Shown here: positions 22,897-31,884 of the stretch, in pieces
Numbering within the stretch: position 1 is the first letter of the stretch
Layout of the letters: each line of letters starts with the position of its first letter
DNA from: Actinoplanes sp. NBRC 103695
GTDB taxonomy: Bacteria; Actinomycetota; Actinomycetes; Mycobacteriales; Micromonosporaceae
Assembly: GCF_030269485.1 (NCBI RefSeq)
Contig: NZ_BSTL01000013.1
Coordinates: 62,001-126,000 of the forward strand
DNA length: 64,000 bases
Direction of reading: 5' to 3'
Program-made: the position numbers and the translations under genes
The notes under the pieces: generated by a model
Told to the model about the DNA's origin: nothing
Database searches by the model: none
What the model saw: the letters and a program-made list of their open reading frames with translations, nothing else

Positions 22897-23850
22897 GTGA
22901 AACGTACCGCTGTCCGTAAATTGACCTGGCTTTTCGGAGCCCTGTTGGCGAGCGTGCTCACCGTCGCGGTGGCCCCGACGCCCGCGTCCGCCGTCCCGCA
23001 CCCGCCGCCGCCTCCCGGAACGGTGGGTACCCAGGGCGTCTACCCCCTGAGGACCTCCTACGCGAACTCCGACCTCAGCTCGGTGCGGGCCTGGTCCGTC
23101 ACCTGGACGGTGCCGCAGTCCACCAACAACGCCTGGGGCGTGGTCGGCCAGTGGTTCTCCAACATCGAGGGCGGCATCTACTACACCGACACCGAGGGCT
23201 GGTGGGTCTACTACTACGGTGACGACAACGGCCTGACCGGCAACAACCCGGACTGCTTCGAGTCCTGGGGCACCGGTGGGCACTGCCTCAGCTGGGGTGC
23301 GAACCTGCCGATCGGCAAGCAGGTCACCTTCGTGTACGAGTACTGCAACGCCAGCAAGGCGTTCAACGCCAACGGCCCGTACATCTGCCTGTACGTCAAC
23401 ATGAACGACGGCGTCGGCAACCGCTACCTGATGCAGGACCTGCCCCGGGCCGAGGGTCCGGAGATGTACACGCACGACATCGAGCACTTCGCCGACTCGG
23501 GCGCGACGGAGCCGGTCATCTCGTGCACCAACCCGACGAAGATGCTCGGCCAGAAGGTCCGGATCAACAGCGCCGCCTGGACCAACCTGACCGGGTCGGC
23601 GTTCGATTTCGTCGACGAGCAGGCGAACTACGAGTTCCGCAACGTCAACTACACCGCCAGCCCGGCCACCTGGCAGAGCTGCACCCCGCCGAGCAACGCC
23701 TGCCCCGGCCCGGTCTGGTCGCCGAAGCGCAACTACGTCGCCAACGACCAGCTCTACTGGAATCAGCGCAAGTACCGGGCGATCGTCGCGTCGACCGCCG
23801 TGCGCCCCGGCACCAGCGCCACCACCTGGCAGGACCTCGGCACCTGCTGA
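22897..23850 (+). CDS. secreted protein of unknown fold with C-terminal CBM5/12-type chitin-binding module
   Basis: A 317-residue protein with a Sec signal peptide (hydrophobic WLFGALLASVLTVAVAP, cleavage near PASA-V). The middle 200 residues are rich in Trp, Tyr, Asn and paired Cys (WFSNIEGGIYYTD, WWVYYYGDD, GGHCLSWG, FVYEYCN) and suggest a beta-rich extracellular domain that I do not recognise. The last 50 residues, CPGPVWSPKRNYVANDQL and then YWNQRKYRAIVAST, match the aromatic pattern of CBM5/12 modules that bind chitin or cellulose. It is therefore likely a polysaccharide-associated extracellular protein. A strong ribosome-binding site precedes the ATG, and a strong hairpin follows the stop. 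Confidence 0.78.
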   Translation: MKRTAVRKLTWLFGALLASVLTVAVAPTPASAVPHPPPPPGTVGTQGVYPLRTSYANSDLSSVRAWSVTWTVPQSTNNAWGVVGQWFSNIEGGIYYTDTEGWWVYYYGDDNGLTGNNPDCFESWGTGGHCLSWGANLPIGKQVTFVYEYCNASKAFNANGPYICLYVNMNDGVGNRYLMQDLPRAEGPEMYTHDIEHFADSGATEPVISCTNPTKMLGQKVRINSAAWTNLTGSAFDFVDEQANYEFRNVNYTASPATWQSCTPPSNACPGPVWSPKRNYVANDQLYWNQRKYRAIVASTAVRPGTSATTWQDLGTC

Positions 23851-23856
23851 CCTGAC

Positions 23857-23894
23857 GCCCGGCCGGCGCGGCGACGACCGCGCGCCGGCCGGGC
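23857..23894 (+). terminator. GC-rich rho-independent-like hairpin
   Basis: A perfect 14-bp inverted repeat (23857-23870 with 23881-23894) and a 10-nt loop, starting 6 bp after the stop of the secreted protein. Confidence 0.85.
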
Positions 23895-23908
23895 ACGGAC
23901 AAGCAAAG

Positions 23909-23940
23909 GGACCGGCGTCCACGGGGGGAGACGCCGGTCC
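23909..23940. terminator. second hairpin
   Basis: A perfect 11-bp inverted repeat (23909-23919 with 23930-23940) with a 10-nt G-rich loop, 14 bp after the first hairpin. It may back up termination or serve the relic on the other strand. Confidence 0.7.
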
Positions 23941-23976
23941 TGGCGGTGAAGATTACACCACACCCATCGATGGCGG

Positions 23977-24100
23977 TCAGTCGCCCGCGGCGAAGAGCGT
24001 CACCAGTACCCCGTCGGCGAGGGCGGCGTATCCGGCCTGGTTGAGGTGCGGGCGGTCACCGCCCCGAATCCACCGGCTCCGAACTCCATCCACCCATGCT
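23977..24100 (-). pseudogene. C-terminal remnant of an SGNH/GDSL hydrolase
   Basis: Read from 24100 leftwards, a frame gives WVDGVRSRWIRGGDRPHLN and then QAGYAALADGVLVTLF before a stop at 23977-23979. The D-x-x-H-L-N-x-x-G-Y block is the last conserved block of SGNH esterases, containing the catalytic Asp and His. No Gly-Asp-Ser block or N-terminal part lies upstream, where the LacI gene begins on the other strand. The gene is a 3' stump. Confidence 0.6.
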
Positions 24101-24166
24101 CGTAAACGAAAACAGGACGCCCGCCAGCAGAGTCGTGGAGCCGATCTCCCCTGTTACCCTCGCTCC

Positions 24167-25483
24167 ATGGGGAAGCCGGCCGGATCGTCGCGGCAGCCAC
24201 GCGGTGAGATCGAGACCCTTCCCAGCGGGTCTCTGCGCGTGCGGGTCTACGCGGGCGTCGACCCGGTGTCGGGCAGGCGGATCCACCTGACCGAGACGGT
24301 TCCCGCCGGACCGGGCGCACCCGCCGAGGCGGCGAGGGTCCGTGACCGCCTCCTGGCCGAGCGCGAAACGAGGCGCCGGCAGCGTGCCGTGACACCCGCG
24401 GCCCCCCGACCGGCCGCCGCCGATCCCGGCACCGCCTCGACCCCGCGGGTGCCGGGCGCCCGGCGAGGACGACGGCGCGGCGAGATGACCGTCGCGCGGA
24501 TCGCGCGGATCGCCGGCGTGTCTCCTCCGACCGTGTCGAAAGTCCTCAACGGGCGCTCCGGGGTCGCATCCGAGACCAGGCGCCGGGTGGAGGCGGTGCT
24601 GCGCGAGCACGAGTACCGCCGTCCGGAGATGGTGGTCGCCGCGGCCAGCGTCGAGGTCGTGTTCTACGGCATGCAGAGCAGCCTCGCCATCCAGATCATG
24701 CACGGCGTCCAGCGGGTCGTCGGGGCCCGGAAACTGGCGGTGAGCTTCACCGACGCCGGTCCGCACGTCGCGGCCGGCCGGTCCTGGGCGGCGGACCTGC
24801 TGGCCCGGCGGCCCACCGGTGTGATCACCGCGCACTTCGACGCGGCGCCCGAACAGCACAGCCTGCTGGCGGCGAGCGGGATTCCCCTGGTGGCACTGGA
24901 CCCGACCGGGCAGCCGTCGCACGACGTGCCCTCGGTGGGCGCCACCAACTGGAGCGGCGCGATCGTGGCGACCCAGCACCTGCTCGACCTCGGTCATCGG
25001 GACATCGCCATGATCACCGGGCCGCCCGACCGGCTGTGCGCCCGCGCGAGGCTGGAGGGCACCCGGGCGGCACTCGACTCCGCCGGCATCGGGCTGGCGG
25101 ACCGGCGCGTACGCCTCGGCCTGTTCTCGTTCGGCGACGGCCTCGAGCACGGCCTGGATCTGCTGACCGGCCCCGACCGGCCGACCGCCGTGCTGTGTGG
25201 CAACGACCTGCAGGCCCTCGGCGTCTACGAGGCGGCCCGGCGGCGCGGCCTGCGCATCCCGGAGGACCTCAGCGTGATCGGTTTCGACGACATCCCGAAC
25301 GCCCTGTATTGCGGACCGTCGCTGACCACCGTGCGCCAGCCGCTGACCGAGATGGGAGCCGCCGCCGCGGGCATGGTGCTGACGCTCGCCGCGGGGGAAC
25401 GACCGGATCAGGCCCGTGTCGAACTGGCGACCACCCTCGTGGTGCGCGAGAGCACAGCCCCGCCGCGCCGGCCCGTGCCATGA
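24167..25483 (+). CDS. LacI-family regulator with an integrase-arm-like N-terminal extension
   Basis: A 438-residue protein. Residues 107-160 are a LacI helix-turn-helix (TVARIARIAGVSPPTVSKVL, with the hinge helix around residue 150), followed by the periplasmic-binding-protein-like sensor (GVITAHFDAAP, AVLCGNDLQALGVYEAA, VIGFDDIPNALY). In front lies an unusual arm of about 70 residues: EIETLPSGSLRVRVYAGVDP, RRIHLTETVPAG and ARVRDRLLAERE. These closely resemble the N-terminal DNA-binding arm of actinobacterial tyrosine integrases. The two DNA-binding parts are joined by an Ala/Pro/Arg linker. The stop overlaps the start of the alpha-glucuronidase gene (ATGA), so it should control this carbohydrate locus. 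Confidence 0.9.
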   Translation: MGKPAGSSRQPRGEIETLPSGSLRVRVYAGVDPVSGRRIHLTETVPAGPGAPAEAARVRDRLLAERETRRRQRAVTPAAPRPAAADPGTASTPRVPGARRGRRRGEMTVARIARIAGVSPPTVSKVLNGRSGVASETRRRVEAVLREHEYRRPEMVVAAASVEVVFYGMQSSLAIQIMHGVQRVVGARKLAVSFTDAGPHVAAGRSWAADLLARRPTGVITAHFDAAPEQHSLLAASGIPLVALDPTGQPSHDVPSVGATNWSGAIVATQHLLDLGHRDIAMITGPPDRLCARARLEGTRAALDSAGIGLADRRVRLGLFSFGDGLEHGLDLLTGPDRPTAVLCGNDLQALGVYEAARRRGLRIPEDLSVIGFDDIPNALYCGPSLTTVRQPLTEMGAAAAGMVLTLAAGERPDQARVELATTLVVRESTAPPRRPVP

Positions 25484-27405
25484 ACGATGCGGCCTGGCTG
25501 CCGCCGGAGGCCTGGCGTGCGATCGGTGGTCGCCGCATCCGGGTGACCGGTCGCGGGTTGCTGGTGGACACCGTCGTCGACGAGCTGCGCCGGGCCTGTG
25601 CGCGGTTCGGCGGCGAGGTCGTCCGAGGGCCCGGCGGGAAACCATGCGACCTCGACCTGGGCCTCGGCGGCGACGACGCGCTCGGACCCGAGGGGTACGA
25701 GCTGACCGCCGCCGACGAGCACACCGTGCTCCGCGCCGCGCACCCGCACGGCCTGCTGCACGGGATGTTCCACCTCGTACGGCTCGGCGACGCGTCGTCC
25801 ACCGGGACCTTCCGTCCCGCGGTGCCGCGACGGATGCTCGATCACTGGGACAACGTGGACGTCCACCCGGTGATGGGCCAGGTCGAGCGGGGCTACGCGG
25901 GCGGCTCCCTGTTCTGGCACAACGGCGCGCCCCGTCGCGACCTGCCGCGCGTCACCGCGTACGCGAGGTTGCTGACCGCCTGCGGGATCAACGCGGTCAC
26001 CCTGAACAACGTCAACGTGCACGCCACCGAGGCGCGCCTGCTCACCGACCGGCTCGGCGAGGTGGCCGAGCTGGCCGGGGTGTTCCGCCGCTACGGCATC
26101 CGCACGCACCTCTCGGTGTCGTTCGCGGCGCCGGTCCTGCACGGCCTGGACACCGCCGACCCTGCGGACGAGCGCGTGCGCCACTGGTGGGAGAGCACCA
26201 CCGTGGACGTGTACGCCACCATCCCCGACTTCGGCGGCTACCTGGTGAAGGCGGACTCGGAGGGTCAGCCTGGCCCCTTCACGTACGGCCGCTCGCACGC
26301 CGACGGGGCGAACCTGCTCGCCGACGCCCTCGCGCCGCACGGCGGGGTCGTGCACTGGCGGGCCTTCGTCTACAACCACCGGCAGGACTGGCGGGATCGC
26401 GGCGTCGACCGCGCCCGTGCGGCCTTCGACCATTTCACACCGCACGACGGCGCCTTCCGCGAGAACGTCGTCCTCCAGGTCAAGCACGGCCCGATGGACT
26501 TCCAGGCACGGGAGCCGGCGGCACCGCTGATCGCCGCCATGCCGGCCACCCGGGTCGGCGTCGAGTTCCAGGTCACCCAGGAGTACACCGGCCAGCAGCG
26601 GCACGTGTGCTACCTCGCTCCGATGTGGAGTGAACTGCTGCGCGGGGTGCACGGGCCGGCGCTCGCCGGGTTCGCCGCCGAGTTCGTGGCCGTCGCCAAC
26701 ACCGGCGACGACCCGTTCTGGACCGGTCACCCCTTGGCTCAGGCAAACCTTTACGCGTACGGCCGGCTCGGCTGGAATCCGGCGCTGGAACCGGCGGCGG
26801 TGCTCGACGAGTGGGTCACGCTCACGTTCCCCGGGGCGCCCGCCCGGCTGCGTGACGCCCTGCACGCGATCATGGACGACTCCTGGCGGACCTACGAGCG
26901 GTACACCGCCCCGCTGGGTGTGGGTTTCATGGTGCGTCCCGGCCACCACTACGGTCCCGACGTCGACGGCTACGAGTACACGCGGTGGGGCACCTACCAC
27001 CACGCCGACCGGGACGGTGTCGGCGTGGACCGGACCGTGGCCACCGGCACCGGATGCGCCGGGCTCTATCCGCCGCCGTGGGCACGGATCTACGAATCGC
27101 CGGACGAGTGCCCCGACGAACTGGCGTTGTTCTTTCACCACCTGCCGTACCAGCATGTGCTGACCGGCGGTGGCACGGTGATCCAGCACATCTACGACGC
27201 GCATTTCGCCGGTGCGCGCGAGGCCGCCGAGATGCGCGAGCGCTGGGCCGAGGTGGCCGGCCTGGTGCCGCCGGAGAAGTACGAGAGGGTCCGTGAGCTG
27301 CTCGACGAGCAGGTGCGTTCGGCCGAGGAGTGGCGGGATCAGATCAACACGTACTTCTTCCGCAAATCCGGGGTGCCGGACGCGAAGGGCCGCCGGATCC
27401 ACTGA
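25480..27405 (+). CDS. aguA: alpha-glucuronidase, glycoside hydrolase family 67
   Basis: A 641-residue intracellular enzyme (no signal peptide). It matches GH67 with RRMLDHWDNVDVHPVMGQVE, INAVTLNNVNVHA, FGGYLVKADSEGQPGPFTYG, FRENVVLQVKHGPMDFQ and VGVEFQVTQEYTGQQRH. The family cleaves the alpha-1,2 link of 4-O-methyl-glucuronic acid from imported aldouronic acids of glucuronoxylan; the general acid and base are carboxylates in the middle domain. Length is close to the family norm (about 670-730) with a slightly short N-terminal domain. It is coupled to the LacI gene and converges, with 21 bp between, on a DUF624/ABC-transporter operon that probably imports its substrate. Confidence 0.95.
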   Translation: MNDAAWLPPEAWRAIGGRRIRVTGRGLLVDTVVDELRRACARFGGEVVRGPGGKPCDLDLGLGGDDALGPEGYELTAADEHTVLRAAHPHGLLHGMFHLVRLGDASSTGTFRPAVPRRMLDHWDNVDVHPVMGQVERGYAGGSLFWHNGAPRRDLPRVTAYARLLTACGINAVTLNNVNVHATEARLLTDRLGEVAELAGVFRRYGIRTHLSVSFAAPVLHGLDTADPADERVRHWWESTTVDVYATIPDFGGYLVKADSEGQPGPFTYGRSHADGANLLADALAPHGGVVHWRAFVYNHRQDWRDRGVDRARAAFDHFTPHDGAFRENVVLQVKHGPMDFQAREPAAPLIAAMPATRVGVEFQVTQEYTGQQRHVCYLAPMWSELLRGVHGPALAGFAAEFVAVANTGDDPFWTGHPLAQANLYAYGRLGWNPALEPAAVLDEWVTLTFPGAPARLRDALHAIMDDSWRTYERYTAPLGVGFMVRPGHHYGPDVDGYEYTRWGTYHHADRDGVGVDRTVATGTGCAGLYPPPWARIYESPDECPDELALFFHHLPYQHVLTGGGTVIQHIYDAHFAGAREAAEMRERWAEVAGLVPPEKYERVRELLDEQVRSAEEWRDQINTYFFRKSGVPDAKGRRIH

Positions 27406-27426
27406 CCGCCGTACCCGGGAGGTTTG

Positions 27427-28092
27427 TCAGCGGATGAATCTCTCCTCGATCTCGGACCGCAAGGGCCGGGCGGTGCGGAGCAACGCCGCGGCGAAGACCA
27501 CGGCGACCAGCGCCAGCACGGCCTCGGACCAGAACAGGACGACGATGGCGGCGAGGGCCAGGAGGCCGGCGGTGCCCAGCGTCACCAACGGCGTACGCAC
27601 CAGGAAGTATGCGGCCAGTCGTGCGGTGTCCCGGGCCCGGAAGGCGAACAGCGACGCGATCACCAGCGCGTTCGCCTGCCAGAGCGCGGCGGCGAGCGCG
27701 ACCGCCGCGACCGGGATCGTCCACCGGCCGTGCGCGAGGTTGATCCCGAGGACGGCTTCCCAGGCCAGCCAGGGCACCCACAGCTTGAGCACGCCCGTCA
27801 GGTTCATCCGGTAGCCGCGCAGGAACGCGCGGGCCGGTGCGAGGTCGGCCAGGTCGGTGCTGCGCCGGCGCAGCGCGTAGAGCGCCGCCGACAGTGCGGG
27901 CCCGGCCGGAATCGCGCACACCGCGGCGAGCACGATGTTGCTCGGATCCCGGTCGAGCAGGACCAGCGGCACGATGCCTGCCGCGCCGGCGAGCAGGGTC
28001 AGCACCTGCACCACGAGCAGGGTGTGCACGAGCGCGGCGGCCCGGGCGAGCGGCCCGGCGCCGAACCGCCGCCCGGTGTCGGTCGTGGTCAT
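27427..28092 (-). CDS. DUF624 (YesL-like) membrane protein
   Basis: This 221-residue protein has about five hydrophobic helices and the DUF624 features: RPL near the end, FLRGYRMNLTGVLKLWVPW in the middle, and pairs of helices ending LVTLGTAGLLALAAIV. YesL-type proteins travel with LplABC sugar transporters and pectin/xylan genes; their function is unknown. It starts 1 bp after the stop of the solute-binding protein and is the last gene of the transporter operon. Confidence 0.88.
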   Translation of the reverse strand: MTTTDTGRRFGAGPLARAAALVHTLLVVQVLTLLAGAAGIVPLVLLDRDPSNIVLAAVCAIPAGPALSAALYALRRRSTDLADLAPARAFLRGYRMNLTGVLKLWVPWLAWEAVLGINLAHGRWTIPVAAVALAAALWQANALVIASLFAFRARDTARLAAYFLVRTPLVTLGTAGLLALAAIVVLFWSEAVLALVAVVFAAALLRTARPLRSEIEERFIR

Positions 28093-28093
28093 C

Positions 28094-29740
28094 TCACTTC
28101 TTCTCCTGGAACCGCTGGTACGCCTTGTTGACCAGGTCGACGTACTGGTCCATGTTCTTGGTTCGCAACTCGGCGACGTAGGCGTCCCACTCGGACAGCG
28201 GCCGCTGGCCCAGGGCGAAGCGCAGCGTCTGCTGGAACACGTGGTCCTTCAGGGTCGACTCCCACAGGGCGGCCTGCTCGCGTTCCTCGGGGCTGAGCGG
28301 GTGCGGCGGCGGCACCTCGCGCGTCGTGCGCTTGTTCATCTCGGCCTGGAACGCCTTCTCCTCCTCCGAGAACTGTGAGTTCAACATCTTCGTGCTTCCG
28401 CCGTACGCGAAGACGCCGTTGAAGAACCCGTAGTCGACCTGTAGGTCCTTGGGAGCGGACGGGTTCAGCCCGCCCCACTTGACGCGCGGGTCGAGTTTGA
28501 ACGAGCCGTCCTCCACGTTGCCGGTGTAGGTGTCTCCCTCGATGCCCCACTTGCTGAACATCAGGCCCGCGTCGGAGTACCAGAGCCAGTCGATGAACTG
28601 CATCATCGCGACGAAGTTCTTGCTCTCCCGGGCCTTCTTGCTGATCATGATGCCGTTCTCCAGCAGCGACTCGCTGGGCACCGTCGCACCCATCGGGCCG
28701 ATCGGCACCGGAATCTTCGCGACCGTCGCGCCCGGGATCTTCGCGATGTCCTTGCGGTTCTCGGAGACCAGCGTCTGCGCGTTGGTGCTGATCACGAACG
28801 ATTTGCCGGCGGCGAACTTCTGCCGGGCGTTGTCGTCGGTCTGGGTGAAACTCTCCGGGTCGAGCAGCTTCTCGCTGACCAGGGTGGCCAGGTACCGCAG
28901 CATCTGGCGGTACTGGTCCATCGCGCCGCTGAGGACGAACTTGCCGGCGGCGCCGTCCCAGGTGGTGCTGTTGTAGGCCCAGCCGGCGTGCGTGCCGTGG
29001 GCCGTGCCGAGAATGCCGATCAGGTTGTTGGCGCCCGGCTGCGGTGGCGTGCTCCACCGGTCGGAGAACGGATACCGGTCCGGGTACGCCTTCCGGAGCG
29101 CCCGCAGGGTCGTGGTCACCTCGTCCCACGTCGCCGGAACGGGCAGGCTGTGCTTCTCCAGGATATCGGTACGCATCGCGAGTGAGTAGTCCAGCCACGG
29201 CTTCTCGTGCAGGCCGGGAAGCAGGTAGTACTTGCCGTCCTGCTGGCTGAAGGTGTCGAGGTTGGCCCGCAGGTTCCAGCGCTTCACCTTGTCGGAGTAG
29301 TGCGGCATGAGGTGGGCGTAGTCGCTGACCGGCAGGATCGCGCCGCCGGCGATGAAGGCCTCCTCGTCCGGGTGGTACGTCTTCGGGATGATCATCGGGG
29401 CGTCGCCCGCGCTGACCACCACGCTGCGCTTCTGGTTGTAGTCGCTGCCCGGCACCGCGGTCGCCTCGAACGAGACGTTGGTGCGCTTGGTGAGCTCGGC
29501 CAGGAACGACCAGTTCGCCTTGAACGGGTAGTTCGGGTTGCTGAGCATCATGATCGAGAACGTGAGCGGCTCGGTCGCCCTGAACTGGTCGCCGACCTTG
29601 AAGCCGTCCATCGCGCCGGCCTTGTTGCCGTCCAGATCGCCGGCGTCCGCCTCGCCGTCACCGCCGTCGCAGCCCGCGAGGGAGACGGCCGCGGTGGCGG
29701 CGGCCGTGGCCAGCAGTTGCCGCCGGGATAGCTGAACCAT
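28094..29740 (-). CDS. sugar ABC transporter solute-binding lipoprotein (LplA-like)
   Basis: This 548-residue protein begins VQLSRRQLLATAAATAAVSLAGC, combining a twin-arginine-like start with a lipobox (SLAGC, Cys23), so it is an anchored lipoprotein facing outwards. The body matches the large LplA/YtcQ-type extracellular binding proteins: TWDEVTTTLRALRKAYPDRY, NGIMISKKARESKNFV, WGIEGDTYTG and the C-terminal helical tail. In xylan users, members of this group bind oligosaccharides such as aldouronates. It is third in the order permease-permease-binding protein-DUF624 and converges on the alpha-glucuronidase gene. No ATPase gene is present; many such importers share a genomic MsmK-like ATPase encoded elsewhere. 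Confidence 0.92.
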   Translation of the reverse strand: MVQLSRRQLLATAAATAAVSLAGCDGGDGEADAGDLDGNKAGAMDGFKVGDQFRATEPLTFSIMMLSNPNYPFKANWSFLAELTKRTNVSFEATAVPGSDYNQKRSVVVSAGDAPMIIPKTYHPDEEAFIAGGAILPVSDYAHLMPHYSDKVKRWNLRANLDTFSQQDGKYYLLPGLHEKPWLDYSLAMRTDILEKHSLPVPATWDEVTTTLRALRKAYPDRYPFSDRWSTPPQPGANNLIGILGTAHGTHAGWAYNSTTWDGAAGKFVLSGAMDQYRQMLRYLATLVSEKLLDPESFTQTDDNARQKFAAGKSFVISTNAQTLVSENRKDIAKIPGATVAKIPVPIGPMGATVPSESLLENGIMISKKARESKNFVAMMQFIDWLWYSDAGLMFSKWGIEGDTYTGNVEDGSFKLDPRVKWGGLNPSAPKDLQVDYGFFNGVFAYGGSTKMLNSQFSEEEKAFQAEMNKRTTREVPPPHPLSPEEREQAALWESTLKDHVFQQTLRFALGQRPLSEWDAYVAELRTKNMDQYVDLVNKAYQRFQEKK

Positions 29741-29772
29741 GGTGAACTCCAAAGGTGTGAGGACGGGACGGG

Positions 29773-30651
29773 CTAGCCCTTCACAGCGCCGAGCATCACG
29801 CCGGAGACGAAGTACCGCTGGATGAAGGGGTAGACGAGCAGGATCGGCAGGGTGGTGAGCACGATGGTCACGGCCTGGATGCCGGCCGCGATCTGCAGCG
29901 TGGTGTCGCTGGACGTGGTCTGATCGGACCCGGCGGTGGCGCCGGCGATCAGATTGCGCAGGTAGACGGTGACCGGGAACAGTTCCTGCCGGTCCATGTA
30001 GAGGAAGCCGGCGAACCACGAGTTCCAGAACGACACCGCGTAGAACAGCAGCATCGTGGCGAGCACCGCCTTGGACAGCGGCAGCACGATCCGCCACAGC
30101 GTGCCGTAGGTGGTGGTCCCGTCGACGGCGGCGGCCTCCTCGAGCTCGACCGGCAGGCTCTCGAAGAACGCCTTCATCACCAGCAGGTTGAAGACGCTGA
30201 CCGCGTTCGGCAGCACGATCGCCCACAAGGTGTTGCGCATGCCGAGCGCGCTGATCAGCACGTAGTTCGGGATCAGGCCGCCGTTGAAGAACATCGTGAA
30301 GACCGCGATGCCCACGAGCAGACCGCGGCCCTTCAACTGGCGCTTCGAAAGGACGTACGCGTAACAGGTGGTCAGCACGAGCGAGATGGCCGTCGCCACC
30401 ACCGTGTAGACCACCGTGTTGCGGTAGTTCGTCCAGAACATCGTGTCCGACATGACGTGCTGGTACGTGGTCACGTTGAAGCCGCGCGGGAACACGCTCA
30501 CCTGACCCGTGCGGATCTCCCGCTCGCCGCTGAACGACCGGGCGACGATGTTGACGAACGGGAACAGCGTCACCACCACCACGACGGTGAGCACCACCGC
30601 GTTGACCGCCTGGAAGACGCGGTAACCACGGGACGGCCGGATCGCGGTCAC
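29773..30651 (-). CDS. sugar ABC transporter permease (LplC/MalG-like)
   Basis: A 292-residue permease with six hydrophobic segments and the EAA loop EEAAAVDGTTTYGTLWRIVLP that contacts the ATPase. The long segment NIVARSFSGEREIRTGQVSVF between helices 1 and 2 is typical of LplC/YtcP. The GTG start overlaps the upstream permease stop (GTGA). Together with the LplB-like protein it forms the membrane channel for the lipoprotein-bound sugar. Confidence 0.93.
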   Translation of the reverse strand: MTAIRPSRGYRVFQAVNAVVLTVVVVVTLFPFVNIVARSFSGEREIRTGQVSVFPRGFNVTTYQHVMSDTMFWTNYRNTVVYTVVATAISLVLTTCYAYVLSKRQLKGRGLLVGIAVFTMFFNGGLIPNYVLISALGMRNTLWAIVLPNAVSVFNLLVMKAFFESLPVELEEAAAVDGTTTYGTLWRIVLPLSKAVLATMLLFYAVSFWNSWFAGFLYMDRQELFPVTVYLRNLIAGATAGSDQTTSSDTTLQIAAGIQAVTIVLTTLPILLVYPFIQRYFVSGVMLGAVKG

Positions 30652-31574
30652 CACAGGCTCGATCCGACGACCCGGCGGGACAGCCGGTTGGCGCCCAGCA
30701 CCAGGGCCAGCCCGATCACCGACTCGAACAGCCCGATCGCGGCGGCGTAACTGAAGCTTCCCGAGACGATGCCGACCCGGTAGAGGTAGGTGGAGATGAC
30801 GTCCGCGGTCGGGTAGGTGAGCGGGTTGTAGAGCAGCAGAACCTTCTCGAACCCGACCGCCAGGAACGTGCCGATGTTGAGCACCAGCAGTGTGACCATG
30901 GTCGGCCGGATGCCGGGCAGCGTCACGTGCCAGGTCTGCCGCCACCGGTTCGCGCCGTCCACCCGGGCCTGCTGGTACAGGTCGGTGTCGATCGTGGTGA
31001 GCGCGGCCAGGTAGAGGATCGTGCCCCAGCCGACGGTCTGCCACACCTCGGACGAGACGTAGATGGTGCGGAACCAGCCCGGTTCCTGGATGAACGAGAC
31101 CGCGTCCTGCCCCACCGCGAGCAGGCCCTGGTTGACGACGCCGTTCACCGAGACGATCTGCAGGACCATGCCGGCCACCACCACGATGGACAGGAAGTGC
31201 GGCAGGTAGGAGACGGTCTGGACGAGCCCTTTCAGCCAGCGGGTGCGCACCTCGTTGAGCAGCAGGGCGAGGATGATCGGCAGAGGGAAGCAGAACAGCA
31301 GGGTCAGCCCACCGATGACCAGGGTGTTCGTGAAGACCTGCCAGAACGTGGGGTCGGACAGGAACATCTTGAAGTAGCGCAACCCGACCCAGTACTCGCC
31401 GAACAGGTCACCGCCGGGCGAGTACCGCCGGAAGGCGATCAGGTTGCCGAGCATCGGCAGATAGCGGAACACCGCGAAGAACAGCAGGGGCAGCACGGCC
31501 AGCGAGTACAGCTGCCAGTCCCGCCGCACCGCGGCCCGCCACGTGCGCCGGCGGGTGTGGACGGACGGCTCCAT
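30648..31574 (-). CDS. sugar ABC transporter permease (LplB/MalF-like)
   Basis: A 308-residue permease with six hydrophobic segments, a basic N-terminus (RRRTWRAAVRRDW) before helix 1, the LplB-type GLRYFKMFLSDPTFWQVFTN, and the EAA-like loop YQQARVDGANRWRQTWHVTLP. It is the first gene of the transporter operon. A dyad element upstream (31620-31658) could be the operator for the linked LacI regulator. Confidence 0.93.
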   Translation of the reverse strand: MEPSVHTRRRTWRAAVRRDWQLYSLAVLPLLFFAVFRYLPMLGNLIAFRRYSPGGDLFGEYWVGLRYFKMFLSDPTFWQVFTNTLVIGGLTLLFCFPLPIILALLLNEVRTRWLKGLVQTVSYLPHFLSIVVVAGMVLQIVSVNGVVNQGLLAVGQDAVSFIQEPGWFRTIYVSSEVWQTVGWGTILYLAALTTIDTDLYQQARVDGANRWRQTWHVTLPGIRPTMVTLLVLNIGTFLAVGFEKVLLLYNPLTYPTADVISTYLYRVGIVSGSFSYAAAIGLFESVIGLALVLGANRLSRRVVGSSLW

Positions 31575-31619
31575 GCTCCACCAATCTCCTGCCCCGCCCG
31601 ATTACCGGAAGAGCCACAA

Positions 31620-31658
31620 AACTTCCATCGGTACATCGGCATGTGCAGATGGGAAGTT
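31620..31658. promoter_or_regulatory. candidate operator upstream of the sugar transporter operon
   Basis: Arms aacttccatc (31620-31629) and gatgggaagtt (31648-31658) form an inverted repeat with one extra base in the right arm, 46 bp upstream of the permease start. Its position fits repression by the LacI-type regulator, whose own gene is 6 kb away. LacI operators are normally shorter and more compact, so it could belong to another factor. Confidence 0.45.
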
Positions 31659-31884
31659 AGGCCCCATGTTTCCGTCGTGTCAAGATTTCAGGTCGAATCA
31701 GTCGACGGTCCCCAAGACCGCTTCGCAGGCTTGTGAACAGGCACTTGATCAAGTACGTGGAGAAAGTGACTGCCCCATGGAGACGTGATCGTCCACATCC
31801 GCCGGCACCGGGAAGGCGTCGCTCGCAGCCGGAACTATCGGCAGCTATTGCGGTCCGGCCCCCCGTACCGTTTCATCGAAGCTC
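31659..31884. other. intergenic region before the S15 peptidase gene
   Basis: About 225 bases with promoter function for the peptidase gene. I see AT-rich patches (31700-31760) but no gene or strong hairpin. Confidence 0.4.
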
